64,000 nt of DNA from Bacteroidales bacterium. GTDB lineage: Bacteria > Bacteroidota > Bacteroidia > Bacteroidales > UBA932. Below are positions 35,622-44,119 of the stretch, one piece after another (within the stretch, counting starts at the first letter, position 1; each line of letters begins with the position of its first letter). The notes under the pieces are model-generated. The model was not told where the DNA came from, searched no databases, and was given only the letters and a program-made list of their open reading frames with translations. The stretch lies in NCBI GenBank assembly GCA_017634595.1, contig JAGBNC010000006.1, positions 186,001-250,000 of the forward strand, written 5' to 3'. The position numbers and the translations under genes are program-made.

Positions 35622-36194
35622 GTGAGAAATATCGACATTTTCATATATTACGCGCCCGCCTTCAAGCACAATTTCATAACGTTCAAACTCAACCCCTCCA
35701 TCTCTGACAGACAGAAAGAAGCGCCCGTCGGGTTTGCCGGGCCCAGGATAGTTGACCTGGCCGTCATTGACGATATGCATAGACAAGTCGTTGTTTTCAG
35801 AATAGTCAAGAGTAAAAGGATTGGCGCAGAAGGCTTTCTCGCCCAGCAGTTCGGCATTGCCTACCACGGCGCTGAAGCGTGTAGTCATATATGCCGTGTT
35901 CAAGTGCAAATAGCCCTTATCCAGATTCTTTTTGACCGTTCTTTCGCCGCTCACAGTCCACTTACCTTCGCCGGCGGGAGTACAAGTCACGATAAAGCCG
36001 GAAGTGTCGGAATACGATTCGGAAGGGAAACCAAGGTCCTGGGCCCTGTAGATGCAATCCCCCGCACTTGTAAGCCACTGCCCCGCCAAGTTTGAGACCA
36101 TGACCGGGACAGGTGCTTCGTAACGATGGCATGAATAGCTGCAGGAAAACAGCGCTACAGCAATGATCAGCAAGTGCTTAACGAACTTTTTCAT
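35619..36194 (-). CDS. Small lipoprotein-like exported protein, unknown
   Basis: The ATG at 36194 gives MKKFVKHLLIIAVALFSCSYSC, a signal peptide with candidate lipobox cysteines. The mature part of about 170 residues is beta-rich: LAGQWLTSAGDCIYRA, then GKWTVSGERTVKKN, AVVGNAELLGEKAF and RFFLSVRDGGVEFERYEI. The alternating strands with a W early resemble a lipocalin-like or small beta-barrel lipoprotein, but I do not recognise a family. The start overlaps the end of the preceding barrel-like gene by 17 nt, so they are coupled. Confidence 0.72.
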   Translation of the reverse strand: MKKFVKHLLIIAVALFSCSYSCHRYEAPVPVMVSNLAGQWLTSAGDCIYRAQDLGFPSESYSDTSGFIVTCTPAGEGKWTVSGERTVKKNLDKGYLHLNTAYMTTRFSAVVGNAELLGEKAFCANPFTLDYSENNDLSMHIVNDGQVNYPGPGKPDGRFFLSVRDGGVEFERYEIVLEGGRVIYENVDISH

Positions 36195-36777
36195 GGCTAC
36201 TGAAATAAAAAGAAAGACCAAGCTGTACTCCGGTAAACATGGGGCCTACGCCAAACTCCAAAAAACCTCTAATATGCTCTCCGCCGCCGGAAAGGCACAA
36301 AGGATTGACTTGCGCCAGAATGACGGGTACCCGAGCATCCCTGAACCAAAACACGACAGGGCCCGCAGCGCCGTACAAGCGGAACCAGCCTTCATCCGTG
36401 AAATAAGACCATTGGAACAATCCGGAAGCAGAAAACATCTCTGCACCGATATAGGAGATTGAAGCCTTGCCCGTCCGGAGCCTTGTATCTGTCTGCACAA
36501 AAGGGCTGTACTGAAAATCGGCAGCAAAAGAAAACCTCTTGCTGTCTTCATATACATAACCTATGCTCACTGACCCGTATCCCTTAGGGCGTCCGGACTT
36601 GTCGTACACCGGCCCCAGCTCGAAAGGCGAGTCAAAGGAAAGGGTACGCGATGGTATCATCGACTCGGATATCAAGTTGAGCCCGCTTATGGCCACTCTT
36701 ATACCAGATCGCTGTGCGCTCAATGTTCCACAGATACAGAGCATGACCAGCACCGAAAACAATCTGACTTTATTCAT
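36178..36777 (-). CDS. Putative outer-membrane beta-barrel protein
   Basis: A 199-residue exported protein. The signal peptide is MNKVRLFSVLVMLCICGTLSA. The rest alternates hydrophobic and polar residues in short strands separated by turns (GYGSVSIGYVYED, FSFAADFQYSPFV, GKASISYIGAEMF, FRLYGAAGPVVFW, FGVGPMFTGVQLGLSFYF). It ends in an aromatic-rich strand followed by SSHEKVR, as small eight-stranded outer-membrane barrels do, although the strict C-terminal Phe is missing. It precedes and overlaps the small lipoprotein gene, and the pair may form a surface unit. Function unknown. Confidence 0.68.
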   Translation of the reverse strand: MNKVRLFSVLVMLCICGTLSAQRSGIRVAISGLNLISESMIPSRTLSFDSPFELGPVYDKSGRPKGYGSVSIGYVYEDSKRFSFAADFQYSPFVQTDTRLRTGKASISYIGAEMFSASGLFQWSYFTDEGWFRLYGAAGPVVFWFRDARVPVILAQVNPLCLSGGGEHIRGFLEFGVGPMFTGVQLGLSFYFSSHEKVR

Positions 36778-36824
36778 ATCACCAATTAAATCCCTTATCG
36801 GCTGGAATCTTGCATCGCAGATGG

Positions 36825-38822
36825 CTATTCCAGCCCTCTGGCACGAAGAAGTGCTGCAGGGTCAGGGTCGGCGCCGCGGAAAGCGCGGTACAAGGTCATG
36901 GGTTCCTCGCTGCCACCTTTCTCAAGCACGTTCCGGCGCAGGCTCATGGCAGTAGCAGGATCGAATATCCCCTTCTGCTTGAAAAGCTCGAATGCATCTT
37001 TGTCCAGGACTTCAGCCCACAGGTAGCTGTAATATCCTGCGCTGTAGCCGCTTGAGCCGAATATATGGTTGAAATATGTGCTCTTGTAGCGAGGTACAAT
37101 CTCTTTGATGAGGCCCATTTCCTCGCACACCTTGGCTTCGAAGGAATCTACGTCAATACCTTCAATGCTGCTGAGTTCATGCCATTTCATATCCAGGATG
37201 CTGGCGGCGCAAAGCTCACCGGTGGTAAATCCTTGATTGAAATTGGACGCAGCCTGAACCTTCTGCACAAGTTCCTCGGGAATCACTTCACCGGTCTTGT
37301 AGTGGAAGGCGTATGTGGCAAGCACTTCCGGCTCGAAAGCCCAGTTCTCGTTGACCTGAGAAGGGAATTCCACAAAATCACGCTTGACGGAAGTACCGCT
37401 GGTCCCCTTGTACTGGCACTGGCTGAGAAGTCCGTGCAGGGCATGGCCGAACTCATGGAACATGGTCTCCACCTGGTCGATGGTCAGCAGCGAAGGAGTA
37501 TCGGCAGTAGGCTTGTTGAAGTTGCCCACGTTGACGATGACAGGACGCACGCCCTCGCACTGGTTGACGAAGTTGGTCATCCAGGCTCCTCCCCTCTTGG
37601 AGTCACGGGGATAGTAGTCAGTGATGATCACACCTATCAGCGAACCATCAGCATCGCTCACCTTAAACGCCTCACATTCAGGATTGTAGAGCGGGATATC
37701 CTTCAGCGGCTCGAAGCTTATGCCGTAGAGCCTCGAAGCTGTAGCGAACACTCCTGCTCGCACATTCTCCATCTTGAAATACTCACTGACCTTGGACTCG
37801 TCCAGGTCGAAGCGCTCTTTACGCACGCGTTCGGCATAGAACATATAGTCCCAAGGCTCGATACGAGACCCTGCGGGAAGCAGGCCTGCTGCCACATCGG
37901 CATCCATAATCTTCTGCATATCAGCCACTTCTTCCCTGGCCCGGCGCATGGCAGCAGCCATAATGTCCCCAAGGAAAGCGTCCACAGTGGCAGAATCATG
38001 GGCCATCTTGTCGTCGAGGATGAAGGCCGCAGGGCTATCAAAGCCCAAAAGCTTAGCTTTCTCGATGCGAAGCTCCATCTCCCGCAGCACTACTGCCTTG
38101 TTGTCGAATTCGTCGCCGTGGCGGCCACGCTCGGAATAGAGGCGGAATATCTTCTCGCGCTGGGTTCTGTCAGGTTCGGCAGCCATCTTGTCGTAATATG
38201 ACGCTACAGAGAAACCGAGTTCTTCCTTGAAAGCGTTGGACTGAGCCAGCAGATTGTTGCCGAAAGTCAGGGCGAGTGTTGCCAATTCGCTGTTGATCTC
38301 GCGGAGGCGCTTCTGGCCGGCCTCGTCAAGACCTACTCCGTTGCGGATGAAGCCCTCGTAAAGGTCCTTCAAGAGCATCTGCTGCTCACGGCTGAGGGTG
38401 CTCTGATCGGCTTCATAGACGGCCTTTACACGGGCAAAGAAGGCGGGATTCATCATTATATTATCTCCATGAGCCGAGATGAGCGGGGTAGCTTCTTCGA
38501 CAATTGCATTGAGCTCGGGACTGTAATCCGACTCGCTCACATTGAACAAAACGTTGGACACTTTCTCAAGTATTGCTCCGCTGCGGTCGTAAGCGGCCAC
38601 AGTATTGTCGAACGTGGGTGCATCAGGGCAATTGACAATTGCCTGTATTTCAGCATTCTGTTGTTCTATACCGGCCTTGATGGCGGGCATGTAGTCAGAG
38701 ATTTTGATTTTATCAAAAGGAGGTATACCATAGGGGGTGTCCCACTCCTGGAGGAACACGTTGTTGCTGGAACAAGCTGCCATCACAAAGAAAGATGCCA
38801 ATAGGACTAAAGGTTTACGCAT
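36825..38822 (-). CDS. M3-family metallopeptidase lipoprotein (Dcp/oligopeptidase F-like)
   Basis: A 665-residue protein from the ATG at 38822. The signal is MRKPLVLLASFFVMAACSSN with a lipobox Cys, so it is anchored in the envelope. The M3 zinc motif FHEFGHALHGLLSQC (HExxH) is near residue 455, and the downstream Glu ligand lies in FVEFPSQVNENW. The N-terminal helical half (PPFDKIKISDYMPAIKAGIE, then LREINSELATLALTFGNNLL) matches dipeptidyl carboxypeptidase/thimet-type enzymes. It should cut C-terminal dipeptides or short oligopeptides outside the cytoplasm. A 76-nt inverted repeat sits 14 nt before its start. Confidence 0.92.
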   Translation of the reverse strand: MRKPLVLLASFFVMAACSSNNVFLQEWDTPYGIPPFDKIKISDYMPAIKAGIEQQNAEIQAIVNCPDAPTFDNTVAAYDRSGAILEKVSNVLFNVSESDYSPELNAIVEEATPLISAHGDNIMMNPAFFARVKAVYEADQSTLSREQQMLLKDLYEGFIRNGVGLDEAGQKRLREINSELATLALTFGNNLLAQSNAFKEELGFSVASYYDKMAAEPDRTQREKIFRLYSERGRHGDEFDNKAVVLREMELRIEKAKLLGFDSPAAFILDDKMAHDSATVDAFLGDIMAAAMRRAREEVADMQKIMDADVAAGLLPAGSRIEPWDYMFYAERVRKERFDLDESKVSEYFKMENVRAGVFATASRLYGISFEPLKDIPLYNPECEAFKVSDADGSLIGVIITDYYPRDSKRGGAWMTNFVNQCEGVRPVIVNVGNFNKPTADTPSLLTIDQVETMFHEFGHALHGLLSQCQYKGTSGTSVKRDFVEFPSQVNENWAFEPEVLATYAFHYKTGEVIPEELVQKVQAASNFNQGFTTGELCAASILDMKWHELSSIEGIDVDSFEAKVCEEMGLIKEIVPRYKSTYFNHIFGSSGYSAGYYSYLWAEVLDKDAFELFKQKGIFDPATAMSLRRNVLEKGGSEEPMTLYRAFRGADPDPAALLRARGLE

Positions 38823-38836
38823 ATTCAATTATCTTT

Positions 38837-38912
38837 TTAAAGTTCCGGACACTGTTTCCGCAGCCCTTCTCCCAAGATTTATGGGCTGCAGAAACAGTGT
38901 CCGGAACTTTAA
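38837..38912. repeat. 30-bp inverted repeat between DUF5689 and M3 peptidase genes
   Basis: Arms beginning TTAAAGTTCCGGACACTGTT and ending AACAGTGTCCGGAACTTTAA extend inward to GCAGCCC/GGGCTGC, with a 16-nt loop. There is one C/A mismatch on plus, which becomes a G-U pair in minus-strand RNA, so the hairpin is favoured in the transcript of the neighbouring genes. No U tract follows on the minus strand. It probably ends or attenuates the DUF5689 operon transcript, or is a small repeat element. Confidence 0.75.
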
Positions 38913-38917
38913 TTTTA

Positions 38918-40075
38918 CTATTTAACGACTACAGAAACAGCCGGTTCATCAACAAGTGACAACTGGGCGGAGCCGCTGTAAATGGAAAGAATACCGGTGA
39001 TGTCGCAGGCCGCGCCGCCGGTACGAATCCTCTCGTCGAGCTCTTCGTCAGCAAACTTGGAATAGCCGCTTGAGCGCACCTGGACATCGGTCTTGCCCAT
39101 CAGGAAATAATGAGACACATAGTTGGCAGTAGCATAGCTGGCCATGATATCCTTGTAAGGAGAATAGGCATCGGGGCCGAAGCTGTGGAGCACCTGACTG
39201 TCTTCCGGCAGGAAATCAGCCGGAGTCTTGGTTATAGCCCCGTAACGCGTAGCACCGCTTCCGACCTCTGCAGAATCCCATAGTCCGCGGCGGATATTAT
39301 CAATGTAACGCGCCTTTGTGAGGGCCCATGTGGTAATGCCCCAGGTACCGTTGTCAGAAAGGAAAACGCGGTTCTCGGGGTTTCCGCTCTTGTGCGGCAT
39401 GTTGGGATTGGGATAGAAAAGAGCAAAAATCTCTTGCTTGTACAGAAGGCCGGGCACCGTCACAAGCTTGCCCCAAAGCTCGCCAGTAAAGCCTCCGGAG
39501 ATGGCATCTTTGATGTCTTGTTCTGTGACGACAAGAGGCTTAAGCGGCTCAGCAAGAGGGCCTTTGAACACATGCTGGTCAATGATGGTCTGGACATCGA
39601 TGTAGGATGTCTCGTAGTCATTGGTAGGAGTATTGTCGGCCTCCAATCCCAGCTGCGGCATGCCATTGTATGCGCCGAGCACAAGATTGGTACAACGGAC
39701 ATAGAGCCACTGTCCGAGCCTGTATTCGCTGTACAGCGATGACTTGCCAAGCTTGAGGTCAATGCCGCCGGTCTCATCCTGGATATAAATCTCACGGTAG
39801 ATATTACCGGTAACATCGCTGGAAATAATCTGCCCCTTAACCCAAATGTTGTTGTCTATGACCAGCGGTTTATTGGCATAAAGGGACTTAAGATCCTTGA
39901 TGGTTGTGAAGGTCCCGGGGAATCCATAAGCTTTCAGATCAGCTTCTTGATAGAGCTTCTCCTGCTCGGGGTTGCCGTATTTGCCCGTAAACACAGGCTG
40001 CCACTCCTCAACAAGGCTGCGGCAGGAAGTCAGAACGGCCAGTACAAGGGCCAGTGCTATATAAATCTTCTTCAT
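38918..40075 (-). CDS. DUF5689-type OB-fold lipoprotein
   Basis: A 385-residue lipoprotein (MKKIYIALALVLAVLTSC). Residues 55-165 match the OB-like DUF5689 pattern: TTIKDLKSLYAN, IWVKGQIISSDVTGNIYREI, YIQDETGGIDLKLGKSSLY and GQWLYVRCTNLVLGAYNG. The remaining 220 residues (PLKPLVVTEQDIKDA, VFLSDNGTWGITTWAL, and a final ACDITGILSIYSGSAQLSL) suggest a second OB-like part, which ends the protein. OB folds bind nucleic acid or oligosaccharides. It is the last gene of the receptor/nuclease operon, 3 nt after the TonB-dependent receptor, and likely serves as its surface ligand-binding partner instead of SusD. Confidence 0.82.
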   Translation of the reverse strand: MKKIYIALALVLAVLTSCRSLVEEWQPVFTGKYGNPEQEKLYQEADLKAYGFPGTFTTIKDLKSLYANKPLVIDNNIWVKGQIISSDVTGNIYREIYIQDETGGIDLKLGKSSLYSEYRLGQWLYVRCTNLVLGAYNGMPQLGLEADNTPTNDYETSYIDVQTIIDQHVFKGPLAEPLKPLVVTEQDIKDAISGGFTGELWGKLVTVPGLLYKQEIFALFYPNPNMPHKSGNPENRVFLSDNGTWGITTWALTKARYIDNIRRGLWDSAEVGSGATRYGAITKTPADFLPEDSQVLHSFGPDAYSPYKDIMASYATANYVSHYFLMGKTDVQVRSSGYSKFADEELDERIRTGGAACDITGILSIYSGSAQLSLVDEPAVSVVVK

Positions 40076-40078
40076 GGC

Positions 40079-42997
40079 CTAGAATCTGAAATAGATGTTC
40101 AACATATAATTGAAACCCGCCATATAGAAATACTTCGGGTCAAAGCGGTAGAAACGCTCCTTGGACACAGTGTTGTCCACGAGACGGGTCTGTTCGTAAC
40201 CGCCGGTCTTGACACTACGGTTGTTGAGAACGTTCTTAGCATTGAGAGAGAATCCAAGCTGATACTTGCGCTGGATATACCAGGACTTGCCCACAGAGAA
40301 GTTCACCAGCCAGGCGGGATTGAACATCTCCTGGGCCGTCATGTACATAACTTCCTCTGGAGTAACCACATAGTCGGGACCAGCCGTAGCATAGTCGGTA
40401 CGGTAAAGAGGATTCATGTCCAGATACGAGCGACCGAAATACTCTACGTCGGCATCAATGAACCAGTAGTTGTAGTTATACGCAAGCCCCAAGCTCGCCG
40501 CCACCTGAGGGGTGGAGGGCACATAGTGCTTCTGATAGTAGCTTATCTGATCCTTGATGTACTTCCCGTCGGCGTCGGTAGCATGTATCGGAGTCGATTT
40601 CCAATACGGCAGCATCACGTCGGACATAACTGTCTCGGCGCTGTTGTCTACCGTCTGGGTCATGACAGGAGTGGAAGTGTAAGCATATTCACCAAGGCTC
40701 AGCACACCCTGAAGCGACAGATTCTCAACCAGATAGGTAGGAATCTTGAATCCGAGTTCGATACCCATGTGCCTCTGGTCGATGCCGGTAATGGCAAAGT
40801 TGGAGAAAGCGTTCTGCAGATCGTCATAAGCGCTCATCACCTTGGACTGATCCATAATAGTGGTGTAGAAGGCTGTGGCGCGGACATTTATGCCGCCGCC
40901 TGAGTACTGCCAGTTGACATCGGAGGTGAAGGTCTTGACGGTCTTGAGATCGTCAACCATGGTGTTGCGTGTCCTCGGGGAGAGGAAAACCTGATTGAAT
41001 TTGGGGGCATCGTTGAAATAGCCCACATTCGCATAGACCCTCTGATTGCCGCCAATCACGTAGTTTAAGCCAAGCTTGGCTGCATAGGTGAAGAACTTGG
41101 CCTTCTTGGACTGCCATGAAGACCACTCCTCCGAAGGCTCAATGCCAAGGCGCTTCCAAGCTTCTTCGGTAGCCGTATCTCCAGGATTGGGACGGCCGGG
41201 GAACAAGCCCTTGCGCAACAGGCCATGACGCCAGAACATTTCATAACCCGCTCTGAGACCAGCGTTTGCGCTGAAGTTACCGAACACGAACTTGCCGTTT
41301 ACCCAGCCGCCGAAGTTGCGCACCTGGGCCAGATAATCGTAACCGTACTTATCTCCCACGTGAAGCTTGCGCGCCTCGCCATTGGCCACATAGTAATTGA
41401 GGTCGTTCTGAATCTTCCATGGCTGCGAACCGAACTCGCGCTCAGCGAAATTGTCAACATCAAGATAGTACTCGCCGCCGAGCAGGTCGGCTATGGTCTT
41501 ATAGTTCTCGGTGTGGTTCATGCGCCCGTTCAGGCCGCCGGTTATGGTGAGCCAGCTGTTGGTACGCCACTTGAAATTCAGCGCCGCATTGAAGTCCTGC
41601 TGATCTACATGGCGCTCCTCCTGCACATATTTGGAACGTCCGCCCGGCTGGATATAGTTGACATTGTACAAGCGGTCCCAATTGATATGCGTCAGGTTGG
41701 GATACAAGGATGAGTGGGTCCATATTTCATTGGCCCAAGCAAACTTGTAATCGTTGTTGCGGTTCATGTCCGGGTTGGAATGATAGAAATAGCTCGGCAG
41801 GTTGCGGTAGTAGTCGGGACGGGGGTCCTGTGCGTCGTACCAGTCAAGCGCAGTATATCCGTTGTAGCCGAAGCGGTGCAGCAGGGTAATGCCGCCTTCA
41901 AACTTGTCGGAGGGCGTAAACTCATAACGGACAATCGCCACTGGCTCGTGCGTCTTGCGCACGCGGGCATTGCGCACGCGGCCGTCCTGATAGCCCCAGT
42001 TGGAGTTGTACATATTGTCCCCCATGAGATCGTAAACCTCCTGAGTAGAAGCATTCTGCGCTCCCCTCTCGCCCGGAGTTCCGAAGAAGATGAAGCTTAG
42101 CTTGTGCGCCCGGTTGAACACCTTGTCGGCAGCCAAATAGTATGCGAACGAACGGTAATACACACCGTCAATCCAGTCGTTGCCTCCCAGTCGCGCAGAC
42201 ACATTGGCGGCGAAAGCCCAGCCATTGTCCATCAGGCCGGTGGAGTACGATGCCATCACGCGGAGCCGGTACAACTGGCTGTTGGTCAGCAAGCTGCCCC
42301 TGAGGCCTTTGCGCACGTTGGTGGCATTGCCGAAGATGTAGGTTAGGCCGTTGTAGCCTCCGAAGCCGAAGTCGGAAATCTCGGCGCCGCTCACCGTCTC
42401 CTTGGAGCGCATGGCCTCATTGAGGCCGCTCCAGAGCGAGAAGGGGCTGTAACCGGTGACCGCATCGTTCATCTTGACGCCGGCCAGATACACATCCTGA
42501 CTCTCGGAGGAATAGCCGCGGGCGCGGAATCGCACGGCCGAGAAGTTATAACCGGCAATGTTGTTGAACACGTCGTTGGAACCGAAGAGAATGGTGGGGT
42601 TGTCGTTGTAGCCAGAGTCGTCCATGTCGAAAGCGGCGAATGAATCGTCGTCCAACTCGGTGACCTGCTGCAGTGCCGTCAGCGACAGGTTGAACATATT
42701 CTTGACGTAGCCGTCGTTAACGGTAACCTGGACCTGATTCTCGAGGAAGTCGGGAGCCACTATGACGAGCGTGTACATTCCGTCGGCAAGGTTGGGAATC
42801 TGGAAGGTGCCGTCGGCGGAAGATTCCACCTCGGCGATGGTGTTCGCCCCCTGCATCAAGGTCAGACGCGCCTTCTCGATGGGCTGACGGCCGTTGCGGT
42901 TGACTACGGTACCCTTTACTCCTCCGGTATAGTCCTGCGCCGACATGGTGACGGCGGCGAGCAGAAGGGCAAAAGCAGTTAAATATTTCTTGAACAT
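40079..42997 (-). CDS. TonB-dependent outer-membrane receptor (no SusD partner)
   Basis: A 972-residue receptor. The signal peptide MFKKYLTAFALLLAAVTMSA is followed by a CarboxypepD_reg-like beta sandwich (about 25-110, GGVKGTVVNRNGRQPIEKA). A plug region with FNNIAGYNFSAVRFRARGY and VYLAGVKMNDAVTGYSPFS comes next, then a long barrel rich in aromatic strands that ends YMAGFNYMLNIYFRF with the C-terminal Phe. The plug lacks the SusC signature seen in the 56214-59630 receptor, and no SusD gene is adjacent. Its neighbours are two nucleases and OB-fold lipoproteins, so import of nucleic-acid fragments or the phosphate/nucleoside products is the favoured role. Confidence 0.92.
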   Translation of the reverse strand: MFKKYLTAFALLLAAVTMSAQDYTGGVKGTVVNRNGRQPIEKARLTLMQGANTIAEVESSADGTFQIPNLADGMYTLVIVAPDFLENQVQVTVNDGYVKNMFNLSLTALQQVTELDDDSFAAFDMDDSGYNDNPTILFGSNDVFNNIAGYNFSAVRFRARGYSSESQDVYLAGVKMNDAVTGYSPFSLWSGLNEAMRSKETVSGAEISDFGFGGYNGLTYIFGNATNVRKGLRGSLLTNSQLYRLRVMASYSTGLMDNGWAFAANVSARLGGNDWIDGVYYRSFAYYLAADKVFNRAHKLSFIFFGTPGERGAQNASTQEVYDLMGDNMYNSNWGYQDGRVRNARVRKTHEPVAIVRYEFTPSDKFEGGITLLHRFGYNGYTALDWYDAQDPRPDYYRNLPSYFYHSNPDMNRNNDYKFAWANEIWTHSSLYPNLTHINWDRLYNVNYIQPGGRSKYVQEERHVDQQDFNAALNFKWRTNSWLTITGGLNGRMNHTENYKTIADLLGGEYYLDVDNFAEREFGSQPWKIQNDLNYYVANGEARKLHVGDKYGYDYLAQVRNFGGWVNGKFVFGNFSANAGLRAGYEMFWRHGLLRKGLFPGRPNPGDTATEEAWKRLGIEPSEEWSSWQSKKAKFFTYAAKLGLNYVIGGNQRVYANVGYFNDAPKFNQVFLSPRTRNTMVDDLKTVKTFTSDVNWQYSGGGINVRATAFYTTIMDQSKVMSAYDDLQNAFSNFAITGIDQRHMGIELGFKIPTYLVENLSLQGVLSLGEYAYTSTPVMTQTVDNSAETVMSDVMLPYWKSTPIHATDADGKYIKDQISYYQKHYVPSTPQVAASLGLAYNYNYWFIDADVEYFGRSYLDMNPLYRTDYATAGPDYVVTPEEVMYMTAQEMFNPAWLVNFSVGKSWYIQRKYQLGFSLNAKNVLNNRSVKTGGYEQTRLVDNTVSKERFYRFDPKYFYMAGFNYMLNIYFRF

Positions 42998-43006
42998 ATT
43001 GCTAAA

Positions 43007-44098
43007 TTATCTGGCTATCACGATGTAAGTAGGATAGTGGTCGGAATATCCGCCGACGAAGGCGCCGTTGGAGAAGGTCCTGAAAGGCGTGCCCTTGTAC
43101 TGTCCGCTCTGATTGGTCATGAAAGGCTTGTTGAAAATACGCCCGTAGTACTTGCCCTTGATGAGTGGCTGGATTTGCCAAGTGCCGGGCTGCGCATGAG
43201 CGAGATTGTAATTGACAAGGATGCAATCGTAGATATTGCTCTCTCCCCTATAGTACAGCGAGCTGTAACCTGCCTTGAGCATGGAAAGGAACGGGGAATA
43301 GAAATCTTCGGGGACCATTTCTTCGAAGGTCTCGCGGCCGCGGAGATAAACAGCCATCGATTCGTCCGTGGGATTGTCGTTCATATCGCCCATGACGACG
43401 CACTTGATGCCCGGGAACTGCTTGTTCATCTGCACGTAATGGTTGTAGATGATCTCGCCGCCGCGTGCACGAAGGTCCTGGCCCTTGCCGCCGAGGCGGG
43501 AGGGAAGGTGGCACACATAGAAAGCGAAATGCTCCCCGCCTATGATACCATGGACGCACAGCACGTCGCGGGTGCGGAAGTTATCCTGTTCCTCTTTGGT
43601 CATGTCGAAAGATATGGCGGAACCTTCAAAAGTAAAGGGAATGCTCTCGCTGCTGACAAGCTGCATCTTGGTCGGGTCGTAAAGCAGACCCACGTCCACG
43701 CCGCGCCGGTCGGGACCGTCGTAATGCACGATCTGGAAATTGGCGGCTGCAATTTCGGGCTCGGACACAAGGTCCTCAAGCACATGACGGTTCTCTATTT
43801 CGGAGACCCCGAGCACCGTGTGCCATACTCCGTTGTCCGCCTTCATGGCCGCAATGACATGGGCCATATTGGCCAGTTTCTTCTTATACTTGGCCTCGGT
43901 CCACTGATTAGCGCCTTCTGGGAGGTACTCGTAATCGTTCTTGCCCTCATCGTGGTAAATGTCGAACAGGTTTTCAAGGTTATAGAATCCGATTATGTGG
44001 GATTCGCGGGTCCTGCCCGAATTTGATGCCGTCTGCTTGGCGGGGCCGCAGGAGACCAGAAGCAGTATCAGGACCAGAGGATAGAAATAGTGTTTCAT
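43007..44098 (-). CDS. EEP-family nuclease/phosphodiesterase lipoprotein
   Basis: A 363-residue lipoprotein (MKHYFYPLVLILLLVSCGP). The EEP motifs are complete: IIGFYNLENLFD (about 35, Asn), VLGVSEIENRHVLEDL (Glu), YVCHLPSRLGGK (His), CVVMGDMNDNP (Asp/Asn) and GGYSDHYPTYIVI (Asp-His). The opening GFYNLENLFD..HDEGKNDYEY is typical of Bacteroidota exported endonuclease-like EEP proteins. It lies 9 nt before the TonB receptor start and 21 nt after the NUC endonuclease gene. It should act at the cell surface, probably on DNA or RNA, or remove phosphates from the products. Confidence 0.9.
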   Translation of the reverse strand: MKHYFYPLVLILLLVSCGPAKQTASNSGRTRESHIIGFYNLENLFDIYHDEGKNDYEYLPEGANQWTEAKYKKKLANMAHVIAAMKADNGVWHTVLGVSEIENRHVLEDLVSEPEIAAANFQIVHYDGPDRRGVDVGLLYDPTKMQLVSSESIPFTFEGSAISFDMTKEEQDNFRTRDVLCVHGIIGGEHFAFYVCHLPSRLGGKGQDLRARGGEIIYNHYVQMNKQFPGIKCVVMGDMNDNPTDESMAVYLRGRETFEEMVPEDFYSPFLSMLKAGYSSLYYRGESNIYDCILVNYNLAHAQPGTWQIQPLIKGKYYGRIFNKPFMTNQSGQYKGTPFRTFSNGAFVGGYSDHYPTYIVIAR

Positions 44099-44119
44099 TC
44101 TGTGTTTTGTGTTGCGCTT

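Noticed and set aside
40079-42997. Calling the receptor of the nuclease operon SusC
   Set aside because: It lacks the SusC plug signature and length class seen at 56214-59630, and no SusD gene is adjacent, so it is listed as a generic TonB-dependent receptor.
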